Notes under the pieces: model-generated
The model's input: the letters and a program-made list of their open reading frames with translations, nothing else
Told to the model about the DNA's origin: nothing
Database searches by the model: none
Position numbers and translations under genes: made by a program
From: Streptomyces clavuligerus
GTDB lineage: Bacteria > Actinomycetota > Actinomycetes > Streptomycetales > Streptomycetaceae
Length of the DNA stretch: 64,000 bases
Assembly: GCF_005519465.1 (NCBI RefSeq)
Contig: NZ_CP027859.1
Coordinates: forward strand, 806,001 to 870,000
Direction of reading: 5' to 3'
Part shown: positions 20,881-28,458 of the stretch, one piece after another
Layout of the letters: each line of letters opens with the position of its first letter
Position numbering within the stretch: the stretch's first letter is position 1

Positions 20881-21500
20881 CCGGGCTCCCCCGCATCGGT
20901 GCTCTTGCCGGTGCCGGACTCGGGCCAGGCCAGTCGGCCGGTCCCGATCTCCTCGGAGATCTCCTCCAGCCAGCTCAGCTCGGCCTCGCGCATCCGTACG
21001 GCGTACTCGGCCTCGATCACGAAGAGTCTCGGCACCTCCCCCGTCTCCAGGGCCGCCCGGTGCCCCTCCCGTATCCCGTCGAGCGCGGCGCGCACCCGGT
21101 CGGCCCGTTCGCGCAGTGCCTCGGCGGCCCCGTCGGGCCCGAGGGCTCCGAGGTAGCCCACCGCCGCCAGGAATCTGGGGTACTCGTCGACCGGGACGCG
21201 GATCAGCTCGTCCACCCAGCGGATGAACTCCGCGCGCCCGAGCGCGGTGTGCCCGTACACCGTCCGCTCCGGCCGGGCACCGACCCTGACCGTCTCGCGC
21301 TCCTCGATCCACCCGGCCCGCTCCAGGGCCCTGACCACGTCGTAGAGGGAACCGGTGGTCACCTTGACGACGCGGTCCACACCGCGTTCGCGGAGTGTCA
21401 CGGCCAGGGCGTGGGGGTGCGCCGGGGCCTCCAGCAGCAGCCCGAGCACCGCGAGTCCCAGGGGGTTGGACACAGGACGGCGTGCGGGTCCGCCACTCAT
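20877..21500 (-). CDS. PadR-family transcriptional regulator
   Basis: A 207-residue PadR protein. The N-terminal winged helix reads NPLGLAVLGLLLEAPAHPHALAVTLRERG, followed by TTGSLYDVVRALERAGWIEERE, the recognition helix and wing. The C-terminal Vir_act-like helical domain (about 110-190) mediates dimerisation. PadR proteins usually repress a neighbouring detoxification or efflux gene and release on ligand binding. Here the gene overlaps the monooxygenase start by ATGA, so both are on one transcript. A perfect TTACTCGG / CCGAGTAA palindrome lies 18 bases upstream of the start, suggesting autorepression. Confidence 0.9.
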   Translation of the reverse strand: MSGGPARRPVSNPLGLAVLGLLLEAPAHPHALAVTLRERGVDRVVKVTTGSLYDVVRALERAGWIEERETVRVGARPERTVYGHTALGRAEFIRWVDELIRVPVDEYPRFLAAVGYLGALGPDGAAEALRERADRVRAALDGIREGHRAALETGEVPRLFVIEAEYAVRMREAELSWLEEISEEIGTGRLAWPESGTGKSTDAGEPG

Positions 21501-21517
21501 CGTTCACTCACTTCGTA

Positions 21518-21535
21518 TTACTCGGTTCCGAGTAA
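21518..21535 (-). promoter_or_regulatory. Candidate PadR operator, perfect inverted repeat
   Basis: TTACTCGG and CCGAGTAA form exact 8-base arms around TT, just upstream of the PadR start codon, where they would overlap the promoter. The element is AT-rich against its background. Binding by the adjacent PadR is inferred. Confidence 0.6.
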
Positions 21536-21590
21536 GTTGGGTGGGAGCCGAGTGGAACAGAGAAGTGGGGCCGCGGTCAAGGGAGTTCGA

Positions 21591-21648
21591 GGAGCACAGC
21601 CCGCGGGCGGGCACCCTGCGCAGGGTGCCCGCCCGCGGGCTGTGCTCC
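21591..21648. terminator. Perfect 58-bp palindrome
   Basis: The 58 bases are fully self-complementary around 21619/21620 (GGAGCACAGCCC ... GGGCTGTGCTCC). It lies 25 bases beyond the stop of the VOC gene on the minus strand and before the PadR promoter. A strong hairpin terminator is the simplest reading, although its perfect symmetry is unusual. Confidence 0.65.
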
Positions 21649-21672
21649 CCCGTGGACGGGGAGGGCTGACGC

Positions 21673-22152
21673 TCAGGATGTGCCGTCCGCCGCCGCCTGA
21701 AGTGCCGCGATGTCCAGCTTCCGCATGGTCATCATGGCCCGCATGGCGCGCTGCGTGCGGGCCGGGTCGGGGTCGGAGAGCAGGTCCTCCATCATCTTCG
21801 GCACAACCTGCCAGGAGAGCCCGTACCTGTCCTTGAGCCAGCCGCACGGCCCCTCCGATCCGCCGTCGGCGGTCAGCAGCTCCCAGTAGCGGTCGACTTC
21901 TGCCTGGTCGGCGCACTCGATCAGCAGGGAGACCGCCTCGTTGAAGGTGAACGCCGGGCCGGCGTTGAGCGCGACGCACGGCAGGCCGTCCAGCTCGAAG
22001 TCGACCGTCATGACCGTGCCCGCCGGGAGCGGCCCGGCCTCGCCGTAGTGGGTGACCCGGGTGATCCGTGAGTTCGGGAAGACCGAACAGTAGAACTCGG
22101 CGGCCTCCTTGCCCTGGGTGTCGAACCAGAGGTTGGGAATGATCCTGGGCAT
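21673..22152 (-). CDS. VOC-superfamily PhnB-like protein
   Basis: A 159-residue protein starting MPRIIPNLWFDTQGKEAAEFYCSVFPNS, the typical opening of PhnB/3-demethylubiquinone-methyltransferase-like glyoxalase-fold proteins. Two beta-alpha-beta-beta-beta modules follow, with FNEAVSLLIEC, CGWLKDRYGLSWQVVP and a helical C-terminus common in this group. The family's biochemical role is generally unproven. AGGAGA precedes ATG 22152; an in-frame extension to 22266 has no coding signature and was excluded. A 58-bp palindrome follows the stop, so it seems monocistronic. Confidence 0.85.
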   Translation of the reverse strand: MPRIIPNLWFDTQGKEAAEFYCSVFPNSRITRVTHYGEAGPLPAGTVMTVDFELDGLPCVALNAGPAFTFNEAVSLLIECADQAEVDRYWELLTADGGSEGPCGWLKDRYGLSWQVVPKMMEDLLSDPDPARTQRAMRAMMTMRKLDIAALQAAADGTS

Positions 22153-22384
22153 CGCACTCTCCTGCTGTCGTCCTGGCGCGGGCCTGCCCGCGTGGTCCGG
22201 TGGGGCCGTGCGCCCCGCGGAGTCGGGGTACGGCCCGTGCGGGGCGCTCATCCGTACGACTCCCACCGCACTCGGAAGTCATCGCTCGCGGAACATCTTC
22301 TCCAGGAGTCCCGGCGGGGCACGCCATCCGGCGGGGCACGGCGCGCCGGACGGGCCAAAGGCCACCCACACGAGAGGCAGGGGC

Positions 22385-23239
22385 TCAGCCCGCCAGGATG
22401 TTGGGCGTGTCGGACAGCAGCCCCACGGGCTGGGGCTCGGTCACCCGGACCGGGGTGCCGAAGTCCGACAGGGTCAGGGTCGACATCACCGTGGCCGCTC
22501 CCGGCATCACGAGCGACACCCGGGTGCGCACCGCGCGCCCCCGGTCGTCGATCCAGATCTCCGCGCTGACCGGCAGATCGTGGCCGAAGGCGGTACGCAG
22601 CTCGTCCAACTGCTTCCGGCCCTGCTTCGACATGCCCATGAGAAGCGCGCTGTGGTCGAGTATCCCGCCGTAGTGGTCGACCCGGGCGCCGTTCAGGGTC
22701 TGCTTGTCCCCCGAACGGACCTCGCGCATCCTCGCCACCTGCCGCAGGGTGTGCTCGGGGTCGTTGAGCGGGGCGCGCAGCAGGTAGTTGGCCCGCGCGG
22801 AGTCGCGTGACCTGACGGCCCAGTCGCGGTTCACGCCCGCCGGTGCGAGGTTGCGCATATAGATCCGGCCGTCGGCGAAGATCTCCTCGCCCTTGTTGCC
22901 GCTCTGGACCGCCTCCACCTCCAGCCTGCCCCGGTCGCGGGCCATGTCGAAGCTGCCGTCCGCGCGGATCTGGAACCGCTCGCCGGGACCTCCGTCGAGG
23001 TCGAGCCGTACGGTGAAGTCGGCGCTGGTCCCGGTGGTCGCGGCGATGGCGGCCCGTACGACGGCGACGGGGTCCTCCCGTTCCGTCGCGGCGGCGCTCT
23101 TCGACGGCGTACCACCATCGGCGCCGACCGCCGGGGAGGCACCGGCCGCGCCGCCGTCCGCGTCGGTACGGGCGCATCCCGTGCCGAGCAGGACGACGAC
23201 GGCGGCGGTGGCAGTGGTCAGGAGCAGGGGGCGGCGCAT
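22385..23239 (-). CDS. Putative lipoprotein, LppX/LprAFG-like
   Basis: A 284-residue protein with a lipoprotein signal: MRRPLLLTT, hydrophobic core, lipobox LLGTGC with Cys near residue 22. The mature part has an acidic low-complexity linker to about residue 55, then a beta-rich domain (FTVRLDLDG, FQIRADGSFD, EIFADGRIYMRN, ISLVMPG-like strands) similar to the half-barrel LppX/LprG fold that carries lipids or anchors sensors. It should be attached to the outer face of the membrane. The start chosen places the lipobox correctly; a longer frame upstream is not supported. Function is unknown. Confidence 0.78.
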   Translation of the reverse strand: MRRPLLLTTATAAVVVLLGTGCARTDADGGAAGASPAVGADGGTPSKSAAATEREDPVAVVRAAIAATTGTSADFTVRLDLDGGPGERFQIRADGSFDMARDRGRLEVEAVQSGNKGEEIFADGRIYMRNLAPAGVNRDWAVRSRDSARANYLLRAPLNDPEHTLRQVARMREVRSGDKQTLNGARVDHYGGILDHSALLMGMSKQGRKQLDELRTAFGHDLPVSAEIWIDDRGRAVRTRVSLVMPGAATVMSTLTLSDFGTPVRVTEPQPVGLLSDTPNILAG

Positions 23240-23379
23240 CGGGGGCTCCGGGAGTCCGAGGTGAGGTACATCCGTCGGACCGCTGGGTGCCGGAAGGCAG
23301 GAGCGGGGAGAACCGGGCTCTCGTGACATCGCGCGTCGACCGATGGTGCCGACGGGGTGTCAAGCGAGTCAAACCCTAC

Positions 23380-23417
23380 CCCACCTGGGCCTTTACGCTG
23401 GAAAAGGCCCAGGTGGG
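23380..23417 (-). terminator. Terminator of the ABC-F gene
   Basis: Exact 15-base arms (23380-23394 and 23403-23417) enclose an 8-base loop, about 60 bases beyond the ABC-F stop on the minus strand. The arms end in a run of T/A next to the loop rather than a U-tract, which is normal for Streptomyces terminators. Confidence 0.7.
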
Positions 23418-23477
23418 TCCTGTGCGCGGGCCCCTGCGCGCCGAGGTCGGACGGCGGAGGACGACGCGAGCACCGAC

Positions 23478-25118
23478 TCAGAACGCCGACTCAAGCGCAG
23501 GCTCAAGCGCGGACTCGGCTGCCGTCCGGAGTGCGAGCCGGTTCCCCTGCCAGCTCCGGGCCAGCCGACGGTCATGGCTGACGATCACCAGCGTTCCCCC
23601 GTACCCGGCGAGCGCGGTCTCCAGTTCCTCGGCGAGAACGAGCGACACATGGTTCGTGGGCTCGTCCAGGAGCAGGACGTCCCACGGCTCACTGAGCAGC
23701 CGGGCGAGGGCGAGCCGCTGCCGCTGCCCGGTCGACAGGGAGCCGACCCGTACGGAGAGCTGCTCGCGGTTGAACAGCCCCAGCGAGAGCAGCCGTTCGG
23801 TGTGGTCGGCGGGGTGCCCCGCCCGGCCCCGGGCGAACGCGGCCGACACCGTCTCACCGGGCCGGTCGAAGCGCGGCTGCTGCGGCAGGTAGCCGATCCG
23901 GCCGCGCCGGGTCACGGTGCCGCCGTCCGGGGCGACCTCCCCGGCCAGGACGCGCAGCAGCGTGCTCTTGCCCGCCCCGTTGGCGCCGGTGATCAGCAGC
24001 CGGTCGCCCGCCTGGACGGTGACGCTCGTCCGGTGGAGCCGGTCCGCGACGAAGACATCGGTGGCGTCGAGGACGGCGCCCTGTCGCAGCCTGCCGGAGC
24101 GGAGTACCGGCGCGAACCGCAGCGGCTCGGGCGGCGGCGGGACCGGCGCGGCGAGCAGCCGGTTCAGCCGCTCCTCGGCCTGCCGGACCCGGCCGGCGAG
24201 CGACTGCTGCACCCGCCCGGCCGCCCGGTCGTAGGCCATTTTGTTGCCGTCCTTCATAGCCCGCCCGGGGGCGACCCGCCGCGCGGTGGTCGCGGCGGCC
24301 TCGCGGACCCGGTCCACCTCGTCCTGCCACTGCGTGTGTTCCTGGGTCCAGCGGCGGCGGGCCGCCGCCTTCTCCGTGAGGTATCCGGCGTAGCCGTTGC
24401 CGTACCGGACGACGGTGCGGCGGTCGGCGTCGACCTCCAGCAGGCTGGTGGCGACCCGTTCCAGGAAGGCCCGGTCGTGGCAGACGGCGACGGTGGTGCC
24501 CCGGCGGGTGCGCAGATGGTCCTCCAGCCAGTCGAGGGCCGACTCGTCGAGATGGTTGGTCGGTTCGTCGAGGAGCAGGATCTCGGGGCTCGCCGCGAGG
24601 ACGGCCGCGAGGCGGAGCCGGACCTGCTGCCCGCCGGAGAGGCCGCCGATGGCACGGTCCCGTTCGAGGGAGCCCAGACCGAGGCCGTGCAGGGCCCGTT
24701 CGACACGGGCGTCGGCCTCGTAGCCGCCGCGCAGCTCGAAGACGGTCATCAGCTCGCCGTACTCGGCCATGACGGCCTCGTCGCCGTCGGCCATCCGCGT
24801 CTCCAGGGAGCGCATCCGCCGCTCGATCGCGCGCAGCTCGGACAGGGCGCCGTCGATGACTTCCCGCACGGTGGCGCCGGGGGCGAGGTGCCCCTCCTGG
24901 GCGAAGTAGCCGATGCCGCCGTCGGCCTGGACGACGATCTCGCCCTGGTCGGGCTGTTCGCAGCCGGACAGCAGGCGCAGCAGGGTGGTCTTGCCCGATC
25001 CGTTCTCGCCGATGATCCCGGTGCGCTCACCCGCGGCGAGCGAGCACGTCACCGAGTCAAGGACGAGCCGGCCGCCGAGGGACTTGGTGACGGCGAGAGC
25101 GGTGATCTGTGTAGGCAT
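23478..25118 (-). CDS. ABC-F family ATPase (antibiotic-resistance/ribosome-associated type)
   Basis: A 546-residue protein with two nucleotide-binding domains and no membrane segment. Domain 1 has GENGSGKTT, LSGGQQVRLRLA and LLLDEPTNHLDE. An interdomain linker (about 240-330), rich in Arg, Gln and Glu, matches the P-site tRNA interaction motif. Domain 2 has GANGAGKST, LSTGQRQRLALARL and LLLDEPTNHVS, the last with VS instead of the usual LD. ABC-F proteins act on ribosomes to protect from macrolides, lincosamides or pleuromutilins, or ease stalled translation. GGAGT precedes ATG 25118. It is divergent from a TetR gene, and an overlapping leader ORF upstream suggests translational control. Confidence 0.9.
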   Translation of the reverse strand: MPTQITALAVTKSLGGRLVLDSVTCSLAAGERTGIIGENGSGKTTLLRLLSGCEQPDQGEIVVQADGGIGYFAQEGHLAPGATVREVIDGALSELRAIERRMRSLETRMADGDEAVMAEYGELMTVFELRGGYEADARVERALHGLGLGSLERDRAIGGLSGGQQVRLRLAAVLAASPEILLLDEPTNHLDESALDWLEDHLRTRRGTTVAVCHDRAFLERVATSLLEVDADRRTVVRYGNGYAGYLTEKAAARRRWTQEHTQWQDEVDRVREAAATTARRVAPGRAMKDGNKMAYDRAAGRVQQSLAGRVRQAEERLNRLLAAPVPPPPEPLRFAPVLRSGRLRQGAVLDATDVFVADRLHRTSVTVQAGDRLLITGANGAGKSTLLRVLAGEVAPDGGTVTRRGRIGYLPQQPRFDRPGETVSAAFARGRAGHPADHTERLLSLGLFNREQLSVRVGSLSTGQRQRLALARLLSEPWDVLLLDEPTNHVSLVLAEELETALAGYGGTLVIVSHDRRLARSWQGNRLALRTAAESALEPALESAF

Positions 25119-25194
25119 GGGGCGACTCCGAAGCATTCGAGGACGGGACGGCCGCGTGGGGCCGGAGGGTCGGGTGAACGCTTCGCTTGAGCAC
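25057..25194 (-). other. Possible leader ORF overlapping the ABC-F start
   Basis: A GTG at 25194 follows a strong AAGGAG by 7 bases and opens a 45-codon frame (VLKRSVHP...) that runs past the ABC-F start codon by about 60 bases in another frame. ABC-F resistance genes are often controlled by leader peptides, so a regulatory role is plausible. The peptide itself shows no family motif. Confidence 0.35.
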
Positions 25195-25205
25195 GGGGCC
25201 ACTCC

Positions 25206-25238
25206 TTAAGTCGACGACTGTTGCATTAGGATGGTGGC
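25206..25238 (+). promoter_or_regulatory. Predicted promoter giving a leaderless tetR mRNA
   Basis: TAGGAT at 25227-25232 matches the Streptomyces -10 consensus, with TTAAGT 15 bases upstream as a weak -35. Transcription would start at or next to the A of the tetR ATG at 25239. Confidence 0.5.
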
Positions 25239-25967
25239 ATGCCGACAGACCGCCGCGCAAGCGGCTTCTCGAACGAACCTTCCGGGGACCCATCGGCCGG
25301 AGATCCCGCAGCCGGAGGCCCCCCGGCCGATGGGTCCGCCGCCGCAGACCCTGCCGCCGGTGGGCCTCGCCCCCGCAGGCGCCCGGGCGGCCGGACCGCC
25401 CGCGTCCGCGAACAGGTCCTCGAAGCGGTCGGCGCCCAGCTCGTGGAGCACGGCTACGACGAACTCACCGTCGACGCCGTCGCCGCCCGCGCCGGAGTGC
25501 ACCGCACCACGGTGTACCGGCGCTGGAAGGACGTCGGCGGCCTGCTCGCGGACGTCCTCGACGCGGCGGGCGACGACACCTGGCAGCCGCAGGACACCGG
25601 TTCCCTGGAGGGAGATCTGACCGCCCTGAACGAGGAGATCCACCAGGGCCTCACCGCGCAGCCGTCGATCACCACCGCGCTGATCGCGGCCTCCTTCCGC
25701 TCCGAGGAGGCGGCGGAGGCCCTGCGCCGCTTCTGGGACGACCGCTACGCCCGCTGCGAGGTGGTGATCACCCGCGCCGTCACCCGCGGCGACCTCCCCC
25801 CGACCACCCTCCCCCGCCCCCTCCTCATCACCGCGACGGCCCCCCTCTACCACCAACTCGCCCTCCTCCACACACCCCCTGACCCCGCCCTCCCGGCCCG
25901 CGCGGCCAGGGCCGCCGCGCTGGCGGCGTCGGCGGGAGCCTTCACGGCGGTGGCCCCGCCCACATAG
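25239..25967 (+). CDS. TetR-family transcriptional regulator
   Basis: A 242-residue regulator with an acidic, Pro/Ala-rich N-terminal extension of about 45 residues. The TetR DNA-binding domain follows (REQVLEAVGAQLVEHGYDELTVDAVAARAGVHRTTVYRRW). The C-terminal ligand domain resembles the TetR_C_11-like group (FWDDRYARCEVVITRAVTRGDL). It is divergent from the ABC-F gene across a short gap, so it probably represses that gene and itself in response to a drug. The predicted -10 element lies seven bases before the ATG, indicating a leaderless message. A clean terminator follows its stop. Confidence 0.9.
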   Translation: MPTDRRASGFSNEPSGDPSAGDPAAGGPPADGSAAADPAAGGPRPRRRPGGRTARVREQVLEAVGAQLVEHGYDELTVDAVAARAGVHRTTVYRRWKDVGGLLADVLDAAGDDTWQPQDTGSLEGDLTALNEEIHQGLTAQPSITTALIAASFRSEEAAEALRRFWDDRYARCEVVITRAVTRGDLPPTTLPRPLLITATAPLYHQLALLHTPPDPALPARAARAAALAASAGAFTAVAPPT

Positions 25968-25969
25968 AT

Positions 25970-25995
25970 GTGGGGCCCCGGTGCCGGGGCCCCAC
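25970..25995. terminator. Convergent terminator after tetR
   Basis: Exact 12-base arms (GTGGGGCCCCGG / CCGGGGCCCCAC) around TG, directly after the tetR stop and just before the stop of the small membrane peptide on the other strand. It can serve both transcripts. Confidence 0.7.
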
Positions 25996-26004
25996 GGGGT
26001 TCGG

Positions 26005-26118
26005 TCAGAGCTGTTCGGCCGCGCCGGTGCCGAGGAGTCCGAGGACGGACAGGCAGGTGACGGTCATGAGGCAGGACCAGGGCAGCCAGAGGAAGGCGCG
26101 GAACGCTTTGCGCTTCAC
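26005..26118 (-). CDS. 37-residue membrane peptide coupled to the HATPase gene
   Basis: A GTG at 26118 overlaps the stop of the upstream HATPase gene (GTGA, four bases), which argues for translation by coupling. The peptide starts VKRKAFRAFLWLPW and continues as one hydrophobic helix (CLMTVTCLSVLGLLGTGAAE). A basic N-terminus followed by a single transmembrane segment suggests a cytoplasm-in membrane peptide. I do not recognise a family. It could anchor or modulate the HATPase; this is inference from the overlap. Confidence 0.5.
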   Translation of the reverse strand: MKRKAFRAFLWLPWSCLMTVTCLSVLGLLGTGAAEQL

Positions 26119-26516
26119 CGGTCCGCCCCGTCGTGGGGGACGTGGAGTTCGCACCACACCCCGGTCTGGTCGGTGGTGAGCCCCCACGCGTCGGCGCACG
26201 CGGCCACCAGGTCCAGCCCGCGCCCGCTCTCCGCGTAAGCGCTTCTCGGACGCTCGCCGGGAAGCGTGACCACGGTCCCGTCACCGACCTCGACCCGCAC
26301 CACCGCCCCGGCCCGGGACAGCCGTAACCCCACACGCGCCCCCCGCCCGTGCACGAACGCGTTGGTGACCAACTCAGACACCACCAGCTCCGCCCGCTCG
26401 ACCACCCCCTCGGCCCGCCAGTGCCGCAACCGCGCCCGCACAATCCGCCGCGCCCGCCCCACCCACTGCCGATCGGCATCGGGCAACGGCTCACCCGGAC
26501 GGCCGTACCGCGTCAT
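26115..26516 (-). CDS. ATP-binding protein, anti-sigma-factor-like HATPase (RsbW/SpoIIAB type)
   Basis: About 133 residues from ATG 26516 (MTRYGRPGEP). Upstream in-frame ATGs exist at about 26624 and 26684, but the extra sequence lacks coding character. The GHKL fold shows in AELVVSELVTNAFVHG (N box) and VEVGDGTVV...SGRGLDLVAACADAWG (G1/G2 region). Streptomyces has dozens of such stand-alone kinase-domain proteins that pair with HTH regulators of the neighbouring type. It is divergent from an HTH/TPR gene. The role is probably regulatory binding or phosphorylation of a partner protein, which is not identified here. Confidence 0.82.
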   Translation of the reverse strand: MTRYGRPGEPLPDADRQWVGRARRIVRARLRHWRAEGVVERAELVVSELVTNAFVHGRGARVGLRLSRAGAVVRVEVGDGTVVTLPGERPRSAYAESGRGLDLVAACADAWGLTTDQTGVWCELHVPHDGADR

Positions 26517-26784
26517 CGACACCTGACACGGACCGAAGACAGAAGGAGAACGGGGAGTGTCAGCCGTCGACACGGACGCGGCTTCCGCAAGGCTCCTTAT
26601 CGAGCCCACAGCGACGAATGGCATGGCGAGACCCCTCCGGTGAACGAGGCAGACAGCGGACATCAGCGATGGGCAGCGACGCAAAAATCATTTCCGCTTG
26701 TCAGACCTGCTGGATGTCTCCAGTGAAGCGGGACAGCCCGATCGGCGACCAGAGAGCACAAGAGGGAAATACGTTCAATGGCGT

Positions 26785-26818
26785 TCAAGAAGGTCCCGGG
26801 CAGCGCTAGCGTTGTGCC
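26785..26818 (+). promoter_or_regulatory. Predicted promoter giving a leaderless mRNA
   Basis: TAGCGT at 26807-26812 fits a -10 element, and its expected start point coincides with the GTG at 26819. No ribosome binding site precedes that GTG. TTCAAG near 26785 could be a weak -35. Confidence 0.4.
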
Positions 26819-28204
26819 GTGAACCGGCTGCCCAATGAGCCCCTCCGTGAATTGATCAAGCAATCGGGACTGAGCTACGAGGAGATCGCCCGAGCGGTCA
26901 GAGCCGTCGCCGCAGAGTCCGGCGATGCCGTGGTCCGTACGAGTAAATCGAACATCGCTTACTGGGTGCGGGGCACACCACCCAACCCGCGGACCGCCCT
27001 TTACCTGCGGGAAGCCCTCTCCCGGGCACTACGCCGCCCGGTCTCCTTCGTCGACATCGGCATCTCTGTTCCGTACGACGATTCCGAACCGACGGATCTG
27101 GGGCTTACTGTCGAAGACGATCCAGTGGAGACACTGGGGCGCATCGGGAGGGCCGACATCGAACGCCGTAACTTCCTCACCACGACCGCCTATTCCGTGG
27201 CCGCCGCCTCACTGCCCCTCGGAGCAGCCGCCGACGCTCATGCCCGTACCCGGCAAGCGGTGCGCGGTGGCGTCGCCGGGGACGAGGAGATCCGCGCCGT
27301 CCAGGACATGGTGGCAATGTTCACCGGGATCGACGAGCGACATGGCGGCCAGCACGGGCGGAGCACTGTCGTCCAGTACCTCACCAGCGATGTCGCCGCG
27401 TTGTGCCGGGCGCGCTTCCGTACCGGGCGACAACACGACGACATGCTGTGTGCGGCGGCTTCCCTCACCTACCTGGCGGGCTGGAAGGCGTACGACGCCG
27501 GTGAGATGGGGCTCGCACAGCGCTACTACCTTCAGGCGTACGCCCTCACCCAGGAAGCCGGAAATCTTCCGCACCAGGCGTTCACACTGCGGATACTCGC
27601 GCACCACGGCATGGACAACCAGCGGCAGGAGCACGTTCTCGGCCTCGCGGACACAGCACTGGACCGCGCCCACGGCCGGGTCAGCCCCGCCACGGAGTCG
27701 GTGTTTGTCATCTGCCGGGCCAGGGCCCTCGCCGGAGCCGGGCCCAGGCAGCACGGGAAGGCCCTCGCCGAGGCGGAACGGGCCAGGGCGATGGCCGAGA
27801 CGTCCGGCGCCGGGGACATGGCGGGATGGGCGTCGATGTGGGGGGCGGCCTCGGCGACGGTGGCCAGCCATACCGCGAAACTCTATGAGCAGGTCGGGGA
27901 CCATGCGAGCGCCGAACGGCACTACGCGCGGGCGCGGCAGCAGTACGGCGGCACCACACACCGTCGGATCGCCGCGCTGTCCGCCGTGTCTGAGGGGCAC
28001 GCCCAGTGCCGACAGGGCCGGATCGAAGCCGCATGCGACACCTGGGGCCAGGCCCTCGACGCCATGAAGGGAATCCGTTCGGCTCGTACCGTCAAAGCCG
28101 TGCGCGGCATGCGGTCCGCCGTCGCTCCGCTGACGGTGCGCGGCGCCCGCCCCGCCCAGGAATTTGACGAACGGGCGCGGCTCTGGCTACGCACGACAGT
28201 CTGA
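26819..28204 (+). CDS. HTH/TPR transcriptional regulator (first copy type)
   Basis: A 461-residue protein. Residues 1-80 form a lambda-repressor-like helix-turn-helix (LIKQSGLSYEEIARAVRAVAAE...NIAYWVRGTPPN). After a linker with ERRNFL, helical TPR-like repeats fill about 150-450 (AGWKAYDAGEMGLAQRYYLQAYALTQEAG; LYEQVGDHASAERHYARARQQYGG; GRIEAACDTWGQALDAM). This architecture is widespread in Streptomyces and often neighbours HATPase genes like the one divergent here. Such proteins are thought to sense small molecules or peptides through the TPR domain. It may regulate the downstream biosynthesis-like genes. Leaderless translation is likely. Confidence 0.83.
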   Translation: MNRLPNEPLRELIKQSGLSYEEIARAVRAVAAESGDAVVRTSKSNIAYWVRGTPPNPRTALYLREALSRALRRPVSFVDIGISVPYDDSEPTDLGLTVEDDPVETLGRIGRADIERRNFLTTTAYSVAAASLPLGAAADAHARTRQAVRGGVAGDEEIRAVQDMVAMFTGIDERHGGQHGRSTVVQYLTSDVAALCRARFRTGRQHDDMLCAAASLTYLAGWKAYDAGEMGLAQRYYLQAYALTQEAGNLPHQAFTLRILAHHGMDNQRQEHVLGLADTALDRAHGRVSPATESVFVICRARALAGAGPRQHGKALAEAERARAMAETSGAGDMAGWASMWGAASATVASHTAKLYEQVGDHASAERHYARARQQYGGTTHRRIAALSAVSEGHAQCRQGRIEAACDTWGQALDAMKGIRSARTVKAVRGMRSAVAPLTVRGARPAQEFDERARLWLRTTV

Positions 28205-28458
28205 ACGGAGGTGGAAGGCCTCACTGCCGACTGCAGATAGGGGAACCGTGATCGAGCCTGCCCACGATCAGTGTCTACACCGGCTGCGGCACTCGGCCCA
28301 GCCAGCATTCGGCAGTGGACATGACCAGGCGCGGCACAGGTCGCGTACGTCATGGCTTACGCCAGGGGCCAGCCGCACGAAGTTCGTTCTCAAAAGCCCC
28401 AGGCGTTACGCTGCACTGGGCCGTGCAGTGGCCCCGGTGCGTGGAGGACGGGTTCTCG

